64,000 bases of DNA, from the NCBI GenBank assembly GCA_013397455.1, contig VYZB01000343.1, positions 62,001-126,000 of the forward strand. The letters are read 5' to 3'. The stretch is from Crotophaga sulcirostris. Taxonomy: Eukaryota; Chordata; Aves; Cuculiformes; Crotophagidae. The notes under the pieces were generated by a model, which saw only the letters and a list, made by a program, of their open reading frames with translations, did no database searches and was not told the origin of the DNA. The translations under genes were made by a program, and so were the position numbers. This document shows, piece after piece, positions 35,677 to 50,600 of the stretch (position 1 is the stretch's first letter; each line of letters opens with the position of its first letter).

Positions 35677-38600
35677 ACCTGAGGTCCTCCATTCTAACAC
35701 CCCAAATGCTGAACAGTTTTGACACCATGAGCGCAGCATACCTGTCAAATTAGGACCATTTTCCCAATGTTATTCAGAGGTAGACCACACTGCCAGTCTC
35801 TGAAAATATGATAATTTCATCTAGGAAGTCTGTTTGGGAAGAATGTAGTTTGTTCTGGAAATATCAAGAGTCTGAAAACATCTAGTCAGTCCTGGCTTTG
35901 TGAAAACCCTGGGGACAACTTTCAGTCAGAACTATGAATATCCTCCTTCTTCTTTTCAAAACCAGAAATATTACAGCAAACCAGATTTCCTATATGGTTG
36001 AAGGGTTAGAAAAGTGATAGGAATACAGAGAAAAGCAACCAAAACCACACAGGCACAAACCCCGCATCTCTGTATGTTGCTCACTAGAGAATCACGTCTA
36101 CAGGGATCTGGAGATGTTGCAGGGAAAGGAGTGAGAAGTTCTCTCCAGCAATGTAAATCACTCATGCATCTCCCTGTATCTCAGCTTTGTCCGTCCAAAG
36201 CTGCTCTTGCTCTGGAATCCATGCAGGATTTTCTATTCTCTCAATTCCTTTGGGTTTATTGTTAGTGCTGAAGCTGCTGTTACAGAGAAAACAAGATTTG
36301 TTCCTGAAGCAAAGACAGACTGAGTGATGAAAGTTTATTATGTGATTAAAAGAGCTAAGTATTTCTTACTCCTTAGCTAAGAAATGAAGAGGCAACATTT
36401 ATTGAAGAGGAATTATACAGATGGGAGTCTGACTACAGGTAATGACACGTTTTCTTGCTATTATTATTTTGCTAACAATAGAGAAATGTAGTACAAATAT
36501 TTGAAAGAAAACTTGCAATAGAAGAAAAGGAAAAAAGAGCCATCCCTTGGGACAGTGCAAATAAGCACCAGATATTGCAAAAAATCAATCCTGCAGCAGC
36601 AAAACTTTTGACTAGAGGACATACCACTGTGTGTATTGTAAGCAGCTCTGAGCATCTGTGCTGTGTTTATTATAACAATATCTTGATTATTGGGCTGGGA
36701 CCTCTCAGGGCTACTGTTTATGACTATCACTCTATGGCACTGAAGTGACACCAAGAAGTCAACTCTACTACAATATGTTTCTAATATTCTATTTTTTTCA
36801 CAGACTGAGAAATTTCTGTGCAGCAAACTCCTGACACTTTTGCTCAGGCCAAATGACACATCACCTCTCAAAACGTCCAGGTGAATTTGGGGTGCTGCAT
36901 TGTGGAGAAGAATGCTGAGCTATTTTGTCCGACTATGATTTCCATGTATTTCATAATTACTCATTTGCTAAAGATTCAGTTTTCCATTTGGAAACCTGGC
37001 CTAATAAACTAATTTTTGCAGATGCCAGACTTCTGGCCAACCATCTGATACTTGTATCCCACCATACGGTTACCCATATGCAACCATGTTAATGGCAATA
37101 AAAATAAAGATGAGAACAAAAAAAAATAAAATACATAGTTGAGCTGTTTGACACTAAGGTAGTTCAGTTCCCTGTTCAAAGGCAAATGAAGCAGAGAGTC
37201 CTGCACTTCTCATGAAAATCACCAGAAAAGCATAAATAACTGTTCAGCTAAAAAATTGAACCTGTCACAGAGTCTCCAATGACTCATTTTTTATGAAAAA
37301 CTCTTGTAGAAAATTAGTTCCACTTAAACAGGCAGTTTTAAGAAAAAAGGAAAACAGAAGAACAAACTCTCCCAATGCATCACCCCTGAAATCTTCCAGA
37401 ATCTCATGTAAAGCTTTTAAAAGTAGCTGAAAAATGTTACAGCATCTGCTGATCACAGAGGCTTTCAGTGCTTTCGACCCCACTACTAGGCAAAAGGCGC
37501 TCTGAGGCATTTGTCCTCCCTTCCTCCTATTCCTCCTAAGAAGATCTGCTGGGAAGACAGCAGTGATCTAGGAAGTGGTCAGGACTTTCAAGCTACAACC
37601 ATTCGCAATTAATGGAAAATATCGCTAGAAAAGAAGCACAGCTTGATAGATGACAGGAGTACATATCCAACAACCCAAGCAATACTTGCTCTCACGCATT
37701 AGAGGGATGTGCCTTGAAAAGCTTGGGTTTGGTGTCTCAGCCCCAGTGAGGCTGGCAAAGACAATACCTTATCAACTCAGTGGCTTTACTCATGAGGAAG
37801 GAATAGGAATGATAACCCCTATAAAACTAGTAGGCAATGTCCAGTAAAGCAAGGATGTACAAGGTGGGAACAAGAGTAGTTTTTTACTCAGGAAAGACTC
37901 AGGTCTTATTTTCTTCTAAAGTGAAAGTCCTTGGAGCACAAGGGTTTCAAGTGCAATTCTGAATCTAACAAAAGCCAGCCTTTTGCCACTCTATTTGGTC
38001 ACTGTTGGCAATGTCCGTAGGACTCTCTTTTACTCTCTGAGGTTCTTGTACTTCATACACACCTATGACGTATGAACTAATGACATCCTTCCAAAAGACT
38101 GTCCTCCAATGCCCTGATTCTGCGAAGGTTTGTTATGTTGTACAGGGTTTGCTATCCATGGCAAAAACAGTTTGAGGAAAAAAAGACAAGATAATACACA
38201 CTGATCATTCTGGAAGTAGATAAGCACTAATGTCCTGCATTTAAACTGCCTTTGGTAAATAAATTACCAAAAGCAAATTGCCACAAATAAATAATACTAT
38301 CACTAATAAATAACCACAAGGAGAAATCATTTCTGTATGCACTATGTGGTTGCATTTTCATATTGACTAGACTAGTTTATGAGCTACATGTCAACTGCTT
38401 ATGATTAGGGCTGCTTCTGTATTTAAGTGGTGTACACTATAAAATTCACAGAATTTAAAATGCAATCTGTGTTCTGTCTCATGTAAGGGGTGATAGACAC
38501 CCTCAATTTGTAAGCATTAGTAAAATGAGATGCAGTTGCAGAAAATGTAATTGGATCATCTTTGTATTTTATGTCAGCATGTCTAAGTGCTGTTAAAAGA

Positions 38601-41600
38601 TGCGAAATGCATACAATGCAATCTGACAGCAAATAGAGTAGCTGTTGTAAGCATGACAAATAATAGCAGACTTCACTCTTCATTGTCATTTTTTTCATAG
38701 GCAATATCCAATAAACAAGAAAGCTACAAGACTGTCTAGAAACTTAATGGATTTAAAATCTCTCTTACATTATGTCCATAATCACAATTCCATTTGGAAA
38801 ACATGGAAGGTTAGCTGTTTCCAACCAGTGAAACTCTATTTTAATCACAATCTTACCTTCACTTATTATTGTCTTGAAACTTTGAAACATGTATCATTAA
38901 ATCATGTGAAAGGCTCAGCTAGAGTATGTTATATTTTTGAACTCAATATTAGTCCATCAATAACACCAGCTAATCATTACCTGAGTTGTTCTCTGCATTT
39001 TTAAGGAGCTCATTAATGTCATCAGTAGACACAGCTGTATAATTTGAAGATTAATTCAGTCTTCCTTCTGGTGACAGCATGGGGTATCCTCCTTTCATTC
39101 ACATGGTCTCCTCACTTCCAAATAATTGACTTGAGGCAAATCAATGCTGGGAGCATCTTTCAAGGATCATGCTTCCCGCTTAGCTGTTAAAGAACAGGCC
39201 TTGGAAAATGAGGAGTTTTGCCTCACAATCTGTGCAGGTGAGAAATCCTTCAAGCTCCAAGGATGAAGCTTCTTTACAAAAAGGTGAAGAGTTGCTACTG
39301 ACTGTGGAGTGTACTAAGCAGCTTCCCAGGACACTCTCTCCTTTCTTAGTACCGTTCGCATCAAGCAAAAATGAAGGTGTTTTCATTACACTGCTGTTAC
39401 TCGTTACCTACTAGAACACACACAAGTGTCTGAATGGAAGGCCCTGAAAGAGATTATGATGTTGATGATTGCATTGAGAAGTAAGAAAGAAAAACTTCTT
39501 TTACTTGAACGCTGTTCTTACAGACCCCTTCAAGTTTACCACTTGCAGTACATTTACTTGATTTTCATGTTTACTTTGTGTTTAATGAATACCTTTAAAA
39601 AAAGCCAAATAATTTAGTGGATTTTTTTTTCCACATTTCTTATCAAACATATGCAAAACCGACATAAACTGGGTTGGGGTCAGTTTTGGGAGTTCCCCTT
39701 TCATTGCACTACAGAATCTCATACCTCCCTTTAAAATACAAAGAAAAGTCATGAAAGCTGGAATATAGAAAAAGCAGGGGGGACTTGGGTATGACTAAGT
39801 TGAAAAAAGCACAAGGAGCAACAGACCAACTGAAGTTTGTTTTGTTAAGTTAGCACCTCCTTTTTTCATCAAGTATGGCCTCCCTCAAAGTGCCCAGCAC
39901 AACTTGAGTCCTAACTTTTCCAGCTTATTCATGAATGCAGGTGTGTGATAAGACCCTATACAATTATGTCAGTAAGTCAGTTCAGTGGAAAATTCTGCAA
40001 AATCATTCTTCCTCTATGTTTCTCATACATATAGATACTGTTCTACGTTATGCACACATAAACATTCCTCTTGTTTCAATGTACTGAGGTGCAGTCTCAC
40101 AGCAAAGGACTTCTGTGCAGAACACTGACTGTACAGCAATAACTAAAACAATGCGAAACAATGTGCTAAATTTATCTTATTTAATTTATAAACCTGGCAA
40201 ATTATGAGCACCCAAAGCAGTTTGTGAGCATACTTCTCTTTTGAGAAGGTACACACAAATCACACTAATTAAAGCAGTTGTTTTCCCATAATTTTATGAG
40301 ATCTTGAATGACAAAGAGAAAAGCAAGGAGGTAGGAAACAAATATAAAGCATTTTATCTGTATACATTTCAAGTGTGCGATGCTCCTAACTGGTGAATCT
40401 GATTTCTGGATGCCCTTGACAATTCAAAAAGTTCTAAATCTTGCAGAACTAAGTAGTGGTTATAAACTGTATGGTGGAACACAGCTTCCAGAACATCGGG
40501 CAGCTGCTTTTTATTTCAGATGCCACCAAAAAAAAGAGAAGTTTTTCATCCTGTTGATAACTAACTAAACATTTATATATAAAGCACTTACAGCAGGAAT
40601 TTCAATCACCCAATCTAGTATTTACAGCTAAAGTACACAACCCCTCAATGCAGCCTACTTAAAACTGCCTATGAGAGAATTCATTACATTCTGTGCATTA
40701 AACTTCTTCTTCCTGTTACGATTCTCTCTTAGTTGCTGTGTTTGATCTCTATTGGCTTCATATATTTATTTTATCTTAGAATCAAGTTCTTTTCCTTTGC
40801 CTGCAGTATGTACTTATTGTAGGGAATAACTGTGCCCCAAGCAAAAAAGTAGAAACTTAGTGTGGATTTAAACATTTTTATTATATAAAACTAAGAAATA
40901 GGGGCTTAAATTACCATTTTATTTTTGTTAAACTACAGAGAGGCAGAGAAGGATACTGCACAGGTCCCCAAAATAGATAGCAATCTTGATTTAAAATGAA
41001 GTCCAGAATTTTTCTGTGGCTAAGAATACTCAAAATATTATAAAAGCAAGAACTAGAATTCTCCTTACTTGGGAAAGTCTGAAGCTTATAAGCAAGTTTC
41101 TTTCTAAATGGAATTTAACACAAAGTTAACATTTCTCATGGAAAGAAAAGCTGAAATCTTTAACAGAAAAAATCAGGAACTGCATTTCTTTTCTTCTTTT
41201 TCAAAAGGTGGTCAACCACCTTGGTCTTTCCAGAGTCACTACCAGCTAATGATACTTTTAATAGAAAAAAAATCCACACAGACAAGCTCCTTGGAAAACA
41301 GGAATGCTTTAGTCACAGAGTGGCCCTGCAACAGTTTTCCTCTACAAGCACTGAATGTACCAGGAGTTTGTTTCTCTTGTGCGTGGAGGTAGAAGAGAAT
41401 GTACAGAGGGCAAAGCTAACTTTCTTACCAAGTCTTGAAAAACTCTGAAATTATGCAAGTTGGGTTTGAAATAGGAATTAAAACTTCATTACAAGAGGAG
41501 ACTAAGGACTATCCAGCTCTTGGTAGCTGAGGCATCTTATTTGATCAACCAGTTATTATTAAACTGATATCTGGAACATTTCCATTGTTTTTTCCTTTTT

Positions 41601-42384
41601 TCATTGCAGTACCTGTTTCAAAATTTAGGTTTAACAATCAGACTTGAAGGCTTGCCTTGAAATGAGCAAATGAAATTCTCAAAGCATGCAAAAAACTGTC
41701 CAAAAGCTGAGTCACTTCATAAAAATTCTGAAATTATTTCAGTCAATGTGTAAAATGAATGAAAAAATACAAATAATTTTATTAAATTATTTCACATAAT
41801 CTTGACAACAGCAATAGATTTCTTAATTCATAAATTAAATCAACACAAAATTATGTCCATGTAAAAACGTATATAGAAATTAATTCTGTTAATAAATCAT
41901 TAGAAAACAATAAATAAACCCTAAAATCCAAAGGAGCGCATCCACTAACAAGTCCTTTCTGAGCATTATGGAAGCCTCACAGAAGAGCAGAATTTTGAGG
42001 AATAAAATAAGCAAGGGAGACTTTCTGCTGGAGGGGAACAGCATAGTACCATGGAAAGAGAGAAACTAACAGAATAAGTCTGCAAAAAAGTTCATAACCA
42101 TTAACCCATAGATGACAATGAGATTGCTCATTCTTCTAAATATTGACAGAAAGGTCCAACTAGGAAGAACTGTGATTGTATTTACTTGTGCATCAAAAGA
42201 TCAGTCAGTGAGTGAAAGGAGCAGAAAACACTGGGGACAAGAAAAATGCAGTGCCACGAAACATGGAATAAACTATGCAGCAATCATGTTCAGATGCATC
42301 CAGATGTTAATGCAGTTTGAAACTAAAGACCGCTATTATTTATGTGTTTAGTCTTCTCCTGTTGGAAGAATCTTACCCTCTCAG
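35677..42384. other. Unique AT-rich DNA, no gene recognised
   Basis: No gene, named transposon or long tandem repeat is recognised. The 135-codon minus-strand frame at 36,464-36,871 shows no domain and is probably chance. Confidence 0.5.
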
Positions 42385-42525
42385 GCACAGGAGCAGCCAG
42401 AGGATGGGGAGCTCAGCTGGCTGAGTGTGGAGGAGCTGGAAGCCATGAGAGCAGCCTTTCCCATCAGCGTCTCCACTCCTCTAGGAGTTCTGGGACCAAA
42501 CCCCTTAATATCACTATTTGGATGA
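42385..42525 (+). other. Possible terminal exon with downstream poly(A) signal
   Basis: An acceptor-like tract (TCTTACCCTCTCAG) ends at 42,384. One frame then reads 46 codons, AQEQPEDGELSWLSVEELEA through ISVSTPLGVLGPNPLISLFG, to a TGA at 42,523. An AATAAA lies at 42,622-42,627, a normal distance for a last exon. A second frame is also open further, to a TAA at 42,600-42,602, which weakens the choice of frame. The patch is GC-richer than its surroundings. I do not recognise the protein. Alternatives are a processed pseudogene fragment or an old repeat. Confidence 0.22.
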
Positions 42526-42621
42526 ATCCCACATGTGCTCCGACACAAGGTTCTGAGGAAAACTCTAGCCGGTTGCAACTATTAGCACATCTCATCCACT
42601 AATGGGTTTTGCAGGAAACAA

Positions 42622-42627
42622 AATAAA
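42622..42627 (+). terminator. Poly(A) signal AATAAA near possible terminal exon
   Basis: AATAAA in CAAAATAAAATCTTTC lies about 100 bp after the TGA of the exon-like segment and is followed by a T/C-rich tract. AATAAA is frequent in AT-rich DNA, so it supports the exon only weakly. Confidence 0.2.
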
Positions 42628-42629
42628 AT

Positions 42630-44670
42630 CTTTCTTTCCCTAGCTCTGCCTCTATTTACATGCAAAGCTGTTCATGTCAGCGTTAGCATTTCTTTCCTGA
42701 CCGACAACAGAGAAGGAAAAAATAAAAAGGAAAGAGAAGCAAGGTGATGCCATTTAGCACTCCTTTATAAATTTCTATTAGAAATCCTCTCCTTGAGGTG
42801 ACTGGACCATTTCTCTTATCCACAGAGCGGAGACAAAGAAATGACAAAGAAATATCAATATATGACTGTGACAGAGGGCAGAAAATGAATGGAAGCCTTT
42901 GGAGGTTCTCTGGAGTAGGAAGGAAAAGATAGATTAAGTTATTTTTACAGTTCAGAGCTGTTAATGTTTCATAATGTTGAGAATAAGGCAGAATTCACAT
43001 TTATATTGGTTTGAAAATGCTGAGAAGGGAGACTTTCAAACTTCTTATTAACAACACCTTTTTGAGCTCTTTCCTAAAACTAATTTATGGACCTTAAAAG
43101 TCTACCTTTAGAACTTTTTCTTCTTGGATCACCCTGACTGACAGGAGTATCCTGAAGTTCAACACAACCCAGGCTATGCTTCTGCAGCGCCTTTAAGGCC
43201 AAATAAAGAATCTAGGTCTTAGTGACAGGGGCTGGAATGGATCCCAAATGAAAGAGAAACTGGAGGAACTGAGTGAACCATGAAACTGCCTAAATGTATA
43301 CATTAGATTACGTGAAACACTAACATCTCTTTTGGCCAGTAACTTGACAGCTTTAAGTCTGATACTTAAGCCTGATACTTTTATTGTTTTGATATGAAAA
43401 ACTCTCATTGAAATGGATGGCTGCAGGGTGGTTTTGGGTTTTTTTCTTCTGGAAGCAGACTTCAGTTGCAAGTCATTTGGCTGGTTCTCAAGGACAAGAT
43501 AAAAACGAGGGAACCCAACCAACTACTAGCTCCTGATTTCATTACAAGTGAAAGGGATTCATTGCTTTGTGGGATCAAACCTTCCTGGAATTAGGTATGG
43601 GATAATCAAAAGCAAATATATTCAGACATCCAGATGTTCAAAATAACAATCTGGATTCCAATATAGTAGTTTCACTTATTTCTGATTAACTGTGAACCCT
43701 GTAAGAGTTAGAAAAGTCAATGGTTTCATATATACGTGCCTTCTGCATCCACAGCATTGCTTATGCTTCCAATGAATTTAAAATGAAGATTAGGATGATG
43801 GGGCTAAGGTAGAATTGTACTGATAAGCAAAGGAAGAAGGCATTCCTAAAGAAAATCTGAAAAAAATGGACTGAAGTCAGTAGTCCAAAATAAACACCAA
43901 ACTGCAGGTTGGACATAGTTTTGGTTAGCCATTCTGACTGGAAAGCATCATTAAAAAAAATTATTTTTGAGTTCTTACCTGTTATCTTGTTTAGATACCC
44001 TATGTAACATAAATTTTATTTAAGTAATGAAACATAGTTAGGGTTAAAAGAGATGTAGAATATGCATGTGCATTAAAAGCAACAACTTCCTTATCACACC
44101 ATCTGCTTGCTGCTATTTTCCTAGAGCAATTGAAAATGGCCAAAAAACTAAAGTCATTAGAATTTTATGCTACTGTCTAAACACATAGATAGTTTAAAAA
44201 TCAATAAAATGTTAATTAAAGTCCAGTTCTTCGACATGCTGAGCAGGCAAAGTTCCCACTAACTTCAGTAGGCTCTGCAGCTTCTCAATACCTCTGAAAA
44301 CACAGAAAAAGATGGGTAGGTAACCAAATACATCCTGAAAATATTAAATAGGTCAGCGTACTTTAAAATTTTGCCCCAATCACTTTACGTATAGGAGGCA
44401 ATGGACTGTTAGTTTGAAACCATATGTCTGCATAAAATTTGTACACAATAAATTGAGATTGATCATGTTGAAAGGTGGTGAAACAAACATTCCTAGTGAA
44501 TTAAAAAAAAAAACAATAGAAAAGCAAGTGATGCACAATGGAAAAATATAAGTTGATATGTTCCAATCATCTTACCTAGAATATGTTCTCTCCATCTCTA
44601 TGCATGGGTTGTCTGGACAAAATATAGCCCTGTCATTCATTAGAAGTATTACCATAGTGTCTGTGTGATA
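42630..44670. other. Unique AT-rich DNA, no gene recognised
   Basis: I see nothing that can be supported apart from a small duplicated phrase (CTGATACTTAAGCCTGATACTT) at about 43,360. Confidence 0.5.
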
Positions 44671-44673
44671 TAC

Positions 44674-44697
44674 ATATATATATATATATATATATAT
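44674..44697. repeat. (AT)12 microsatellite
   Basis: There is an uninterrupted AT dinucleotide run of 24 bases, preceded by GATATAC. Confidence 0.95.
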
Positions 44698-47600
44698 CTG
44701 GAACTGCTGTGACAAAACTGATAGCTGTGGTTTATAATGTAAGAATCTGGAACTAGTACAAGATAGATCTGTATACCCAGCCACTAACTCTGTTAGATAC
44801 TGGTTCTTTCTCAAAGCCTGTTGGGGCTTTCCTAAGATATAACCTTACCAGTAAAGTATGCTATAATGTGATTTGGCCTTTCTCCAACCTGAAACAAAGA
44901 AGCCATAGTTTTGCTTAGGTCTATAGGTTAATCTGACTTCACTTTACTCCACAAAATTAATTCTGAAAACATAAGAAATGAATTTTCCTGATCGGTTGTG
45001 CAAATATGATTAATAAAAGACATATTTTTTCTGTTTAAACATCACAGTGCCTTAAATATCTCTCCTAGTAGCCTGGAGACAAACTTTTGGCACTAGTGCA
45101 CAATGAGCATCTGAGCGGTTCTAAACCATTGCAGAGATCAAACTGTACTCGCATAATCCGAGTTCCCATGGAAAGCTGTTTGACATTATCTGTCAGCCTC
45201 TTGCTCTTTATGATCAGTGGAGGATGGACGTGTCAGGAAAGGAATCGGCACCATAGCCCTGAACTCTACAAAAAAGGGAGCTGGGGGGTGGGAAGGAAAT
45301 AAAAAGAAGCCTTTCAGTGGTAAAAGGAGTGCTACAGAACACAGGAATTGAATTTCATTGAATACCTGGGTCTTGTTAGAGCTGCCTGTAGTATGGTTTT
45401 TCCTTCCATGTAATGTCTATGCACACACAAAAAAATATGTTGCACAGCAGGAGGTCATTGCCACAAGTTAAATGATGTGATTCCAGCTAGTAAAATGTCT
45501 CATTCTGTTGTATATGCTTTAAATACTTAGACATATATTGTATGTTACACTCTGTGCCATGAGGCTCTCATAAATGTTTTGCTCAGGTTAAATTTTAAAG
45601 GGCCAGCTAACCTGTATCTGTCCAGAGTATCTGTAAAACAGTATCTGGAAAGCTGAGTAGAGCCACGTAAGAACAAAATTTTCTAAAATGTGTGGCACTG
45701 GCGTTAGGTTGCATACATTAATGTCAAAGGTGATGCACAAATGCATCTCAAGGGTAAAAAAATAAGGTAGAACAGGAACACTTGTAAGAAAGTCAGGCTT
45801 CATTAATGTTCAGTGTTAAATGAGAGAGCTATTGAGAAAAGAGCTTGGTCAGGGGAACATAAAAATGATTATAAACACAGTTTCTCATAGGTCGGATGTT
45901 TAATAATTTCTGAAAGGATGGAAGGGATTCAAACCACAGTTTGCTCATGTTTCTGCATATGATATTTTCTGCAGAGGAGGACAAAAGAAGAAGGAAAATG
46001 AAACTTTGCCTGAAAGAAGATGAATGTGATGGGGAAATTTTGTGTAGAAAAAAGGATAAGAAATGTCCTGAAGGGGGGCATTTTTTCAAAGTAGCTTTAG
46101 ACCTTACATATGCTTTATGTAAGGCATGATTATTGCTTTTCCTTTGGTGTAAAGCCTCAATGTTGGCAGTTTTTCATCCCAGATGATCTAATCTCTTTCC
46201 AGTCCAGGTTTTTCTCCCCTTAGCTCATCTGTCATATACTGTAAATACGACAAATAATGATACAGTTGAAACACTGACAGCCCACAGAGGGCCCACATCA
46301 TTCCTTATAATGGGTTCATCGCAGTCCTCTGCAGAAAATTGTTCAAGATCTTGTTAACTTGTGTTCAGTAGGTCGTTTGTGTCTGACATCTTGCTCTGTA
46401 TGTCCTGTTACCTGGGAGAGGAAGCTATTGCACTTTATAAAGTATATGAATCGCTTCATTCTCCCCCAGGCAAAACACATCCACGTGTGTCAGCCCCTGA
46501 CAGCAAAGGCCTGCATGGAAGCTGCCCTTGAATTAAGGTTCTGCCCACGGAGCCTGGTTGGGGCAGGAGACATTTGAAAGATGGTCCATGCTGTCCATGC
46601 TGCAAATATGGGTCAGCAAAAATGTTTAGTAGAGATTAGATCTGCATAATCATCAGGAGTGGGTAATATCCTGGGTTGGAATATTTGTTCTGATAAACTG
46701 CTTTGGTTTGAGTGAATTCTTCCCCATTCTCAGAAGCCATCTGGGATTGGATGGAAAACTGAACTGAGTTTTTCAAAGCAGTTCCTTCCTCCAGCCCACA
46801 TACTCTTCATCCTCGTCAGATTCGGACTGAATCACATGATTTTCATCCAGTTATAAAATCTCTGGCAGCACAGGAGAGCACTTAGCTCCTGGGGGAGACA
46901 GAAGTAACAACTCTGTATTCAATCTCAGAGAAATAACTGAAGCAACATCCAGGCACTTCCTTCAGGAAACACAACAGGTTTCTGTAACCAGTCACATGAA
47001 ATGCTGCACACAGGTCCAAGCATTTAAATGGGAATAAAGGGACCGTGTGAACAGCCATTTCAAAAAGATCAATTTATCTCAGTGTCATCATTTTACACAT
47101 GAAGACAGACCAAAATGGTCACTCCAAATCATTACACTTGTTCAGATGTCCATGCTATAACATTAAGGCATGAACTGCTTTCTATTGTGAACCCACCTCT
47201 TCCTCTTTGAAGTCTTTTTTTTTTCCTACCAACTGTATGTTAAACTCTTGAAGCAGTTTAAATTCTTACAACATTTAAAGAGTTTAATGTCACACAACAG
47301 TTCAAATTACTTAAAGGATTCAAAGCAGCTTTCATTTTTAAAGTAGCTTAGAATTACTCCTTTACAGGGTTCAAATCCTTCACCATGCAAGGGCTATGAG
47401 GGAACTCCAAACATCACCCAGTTTTCCATGGATTTAGGGTCCTGTGCCTGTCAGTATCACACCCTTGGTCACAGTCATAATTTTAAATGTCTTCCAGGTC
47501 AGAGCAGAAGACAGTAACAGTAGCAGAAGTTTTCTAAAACTACCACATTTGCTAATCCTCTCTATTTGGTGTGTGAATTTGGCATCAAGAATATCTGTTG

Positions 47601-50600
47601 CTTTTCCATATGTTTAATACACCTTTCATTTGGACAATACTTCAGCTGATTAAAAACAGTTTAATAATGATTATTTTCTTTTTTTCTGCAGTTTTTTGAC
47701 TGGTAGGAATTAAGGAGCAAAAAACTTGACAAAAAGCTTCTCAGTTTTTGATTAAGAGGAGTCCAAGTGTTAGGGCGTACATCTCTGTGTGTGCATAAGT
47801 GAGTGGTTAGTGAAACATCATGGAAAAGAATAATCATTGCCAAACACATTCTTGCTAACACTTTCTAGTTGGTGAATGAAATTTCATAAAAAATATTTCT
47901 TGATCCTCCTCTTTTCAGTAACATGGGAAATTCCTCTGCCAACTGAATAGTTAAGGTTTTTTTGGTGCCAATTTTGATAATACTTAGAAAAATACTTTGA
48001 AAAATACTTTTGCATTCTTACCCTATAGAGTAGTGTACAGAAATTGCACAAAGATGGTATGTAGTTATAAGATTTCCATGCAATCTGTTTTTTAAAGACA
48101 AGGAGTACTTACCTAGTTTCAGCCTATTCACCCATGGCTGCTTGTTTTTGATATGTCTGAGAAGTTGAGATCCATTTGAAGCTTTGGACTGAAGTTTTGG
48201 TTGCACCTCTTTTGCTTTGTCTGCCCACTCGTGGTCATAAAAAATTATATATGAGTACTGAATGATGTTTGAGACTTCAATGCTTTTATAAAACGCTGAA
48301 ACTGGGTGAGGAATTCACAATTTATTGTGAGGCTCCAAATGAGGAGGAAAAAGCAAGCAGGTTGGCACATACAGAGTGTGAGCATACAAGCTGTTTTTAC
48401 ATAAGGAAAAGATACACATGTAAGAGAGGGAAGATCATATAGGCAGAAGTGAGTTTACATCCCAGAATATTGTTACTAAGATTTTCACTTGATTACTTTT
48501 GCCCAGTTCATGTTCTGACTTCAACCTCTTCTACCTTTAATGACTGTTCTAATCATGTAGTACTTAAATAATTCATGAAATATATAAAAATAGGTGTGTA
48601 CACGCAAAGAATGTACACCTTTCCTTCGGCACTGAGATGTCTGAGGCATATGTTTTCCTAGTTTAGATCCTTGATTGAGGTGGATGATCAGGGTAGTCCA
48701 TTTGTGTCACCACCCAACAGTGCGTAAATATTCATATTCATCCCTTTTACTTGGAGAGAATCAGTTTATTAGCACTGTAACTGGCATTCATAGCACGAGA
48801 AAATGTGATCTTTCAAGCCTCAAAGAGTCACATTATTGGTTAAGAAATCATTGTTTTCCATGAACATACCATTTTCTGTCTAGCATTCAAGTTTTTCCTG
48901 CCTCCCTCTAAGACATCTCCACATTTGAAGAAGGGACTCAGGACAAATTGTATCTGTCCAGATAAAATAAGAAAAATCAATACAGAGAATAATGTTTCTT
49001 AGACACTTAGCTGGTGTGTGCCTTGCTCTTGTGCCATGCTGCTTTTGAGGGCCATGTTGTTTTGTAGATTTGGGATAGGAAGGAATCTTCTAAATCCAAG
49101 GCTTTCAAAGAAAGGGCAAGTTGCCTTCCTCTGCTTATGCAGTGTGGTTCATCTGTTGGGACCCCTTATGTCTATTTCAAATATTCATTTTCCTGCATAA
49201 GTAACAGTTAAAATTTGAGTAGCATCATGGATTATCCTCTTCTCTGTTTGTAGTATAGTTTGTTTTCTGTGTCACAGAAATGCTTTAGCTTATGTAAAAT
49301 CTATGGCTTTAGAATAAGCAAAATTTGATACCATACAAGAAGATGAGATGGCCACTAGTCCTTATAAATTAATATCATAAAAGTATAAAGACAGTTTTTA
49401 ATGAGGACCCTCTAGAAACAATATTAGGTGAACTGCTAAAGGTTACAAGCAAATTTCAAGCTGTGGAAACATAAATTGCACATCAAAACTTGGCCAAAAT
49501 TTTCATCAGGGATCACAACACAAAAACTCCAGACAAAAGATCCTACTCTTACACAACCACTCAGAACTATCGCAAGTGTTTCAGACAGTTATTCCTTGGG
49601 GATAGTTTTGCACTTCTATGAATAAGCTACATGGATTTGGATCTTTCTGACTAGCTTCTGCCATCTTTGGCATTAAGTGGGTGTTCTGTCTAGCATCCAT
49701 AAAGTGAAGTGTCTACGTACGGACTGAGTTTCCGTGAAAGAAACTGGGGAAAAAAGACTTTTAGATGCTAAGCCACACTTTGGAAATTAGGATTTCAGTC
49801 TTTGTGAACCTTGAAAATTCTTCTCTAATCTGACTGCAATCTACTTCTTGATAGCACTGCAAGTCAAAAGAGAAAACTACTAATGTAATACTCATTTTTT
49901 ACAATAGACTTGAGTTTTCCTTCTTCCTTGTGGAATATCCCTCTTTATTCCAAAACAAGCTCCCCTGCCAAACTCAGATACCAGGTCCCCCCTGGGTTGT
50001 TCTTGATCTGCTTCCAAACCCCATTTTCCTAAAATCATGTCCTCTCTATGCCTCCTGAGCCTACCAATCCTCACCTAAATACAGGGGCTCTGATATGGCC
50101 CTGGTACTGCAGCTGATGGGAGTTAAACCATTTGGGGTGAATTAGCTTCTGCTTTGGGTTGGCAGGTAGTAGATAAAAAATAAATGGGTTTAGGATCTCA
50201 GGGGACATTAGTGGTGCTACTTTAAAGGATTCAATGGAAAATAAATATAGCTAAGATATAGAAGAGATAGTTCATCTAAGCTTTGTTTTCAGGCAGAAAG
50301 AGAAGTGGGGCTGGAGAAGGGGAGGAATCCAGGTCAGCAAATGCTGCCCCCAGAGTCAAACAAGATATGAAGTTGAGACTGAGTATAATTTGGCTGCTGT
50401 ATTTAACTATGTTAGTCCAATAAACCATTTTTATTACACACAAAGCAGAGTTGCCAACCATCTCTACATTTACTGAAGGTCATTAATTCCTATTTTAAAT
50501 ATAATGCATTCCTCTCTGAAAAAAACCTCATGTAACATAAATTTTAAGTTTAGTGAGGTTTAGTTATAGATGAACATTTAAAAATAATATGCACTATTAT

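Noticed and set aside
46170..46215. Phrase GATGATCTAATCTCTTTCCA resembling a CR1 tail
   Set aside because: Only about 20 bases are similar, with no flanking CR1 sequence and no terminal octamer.
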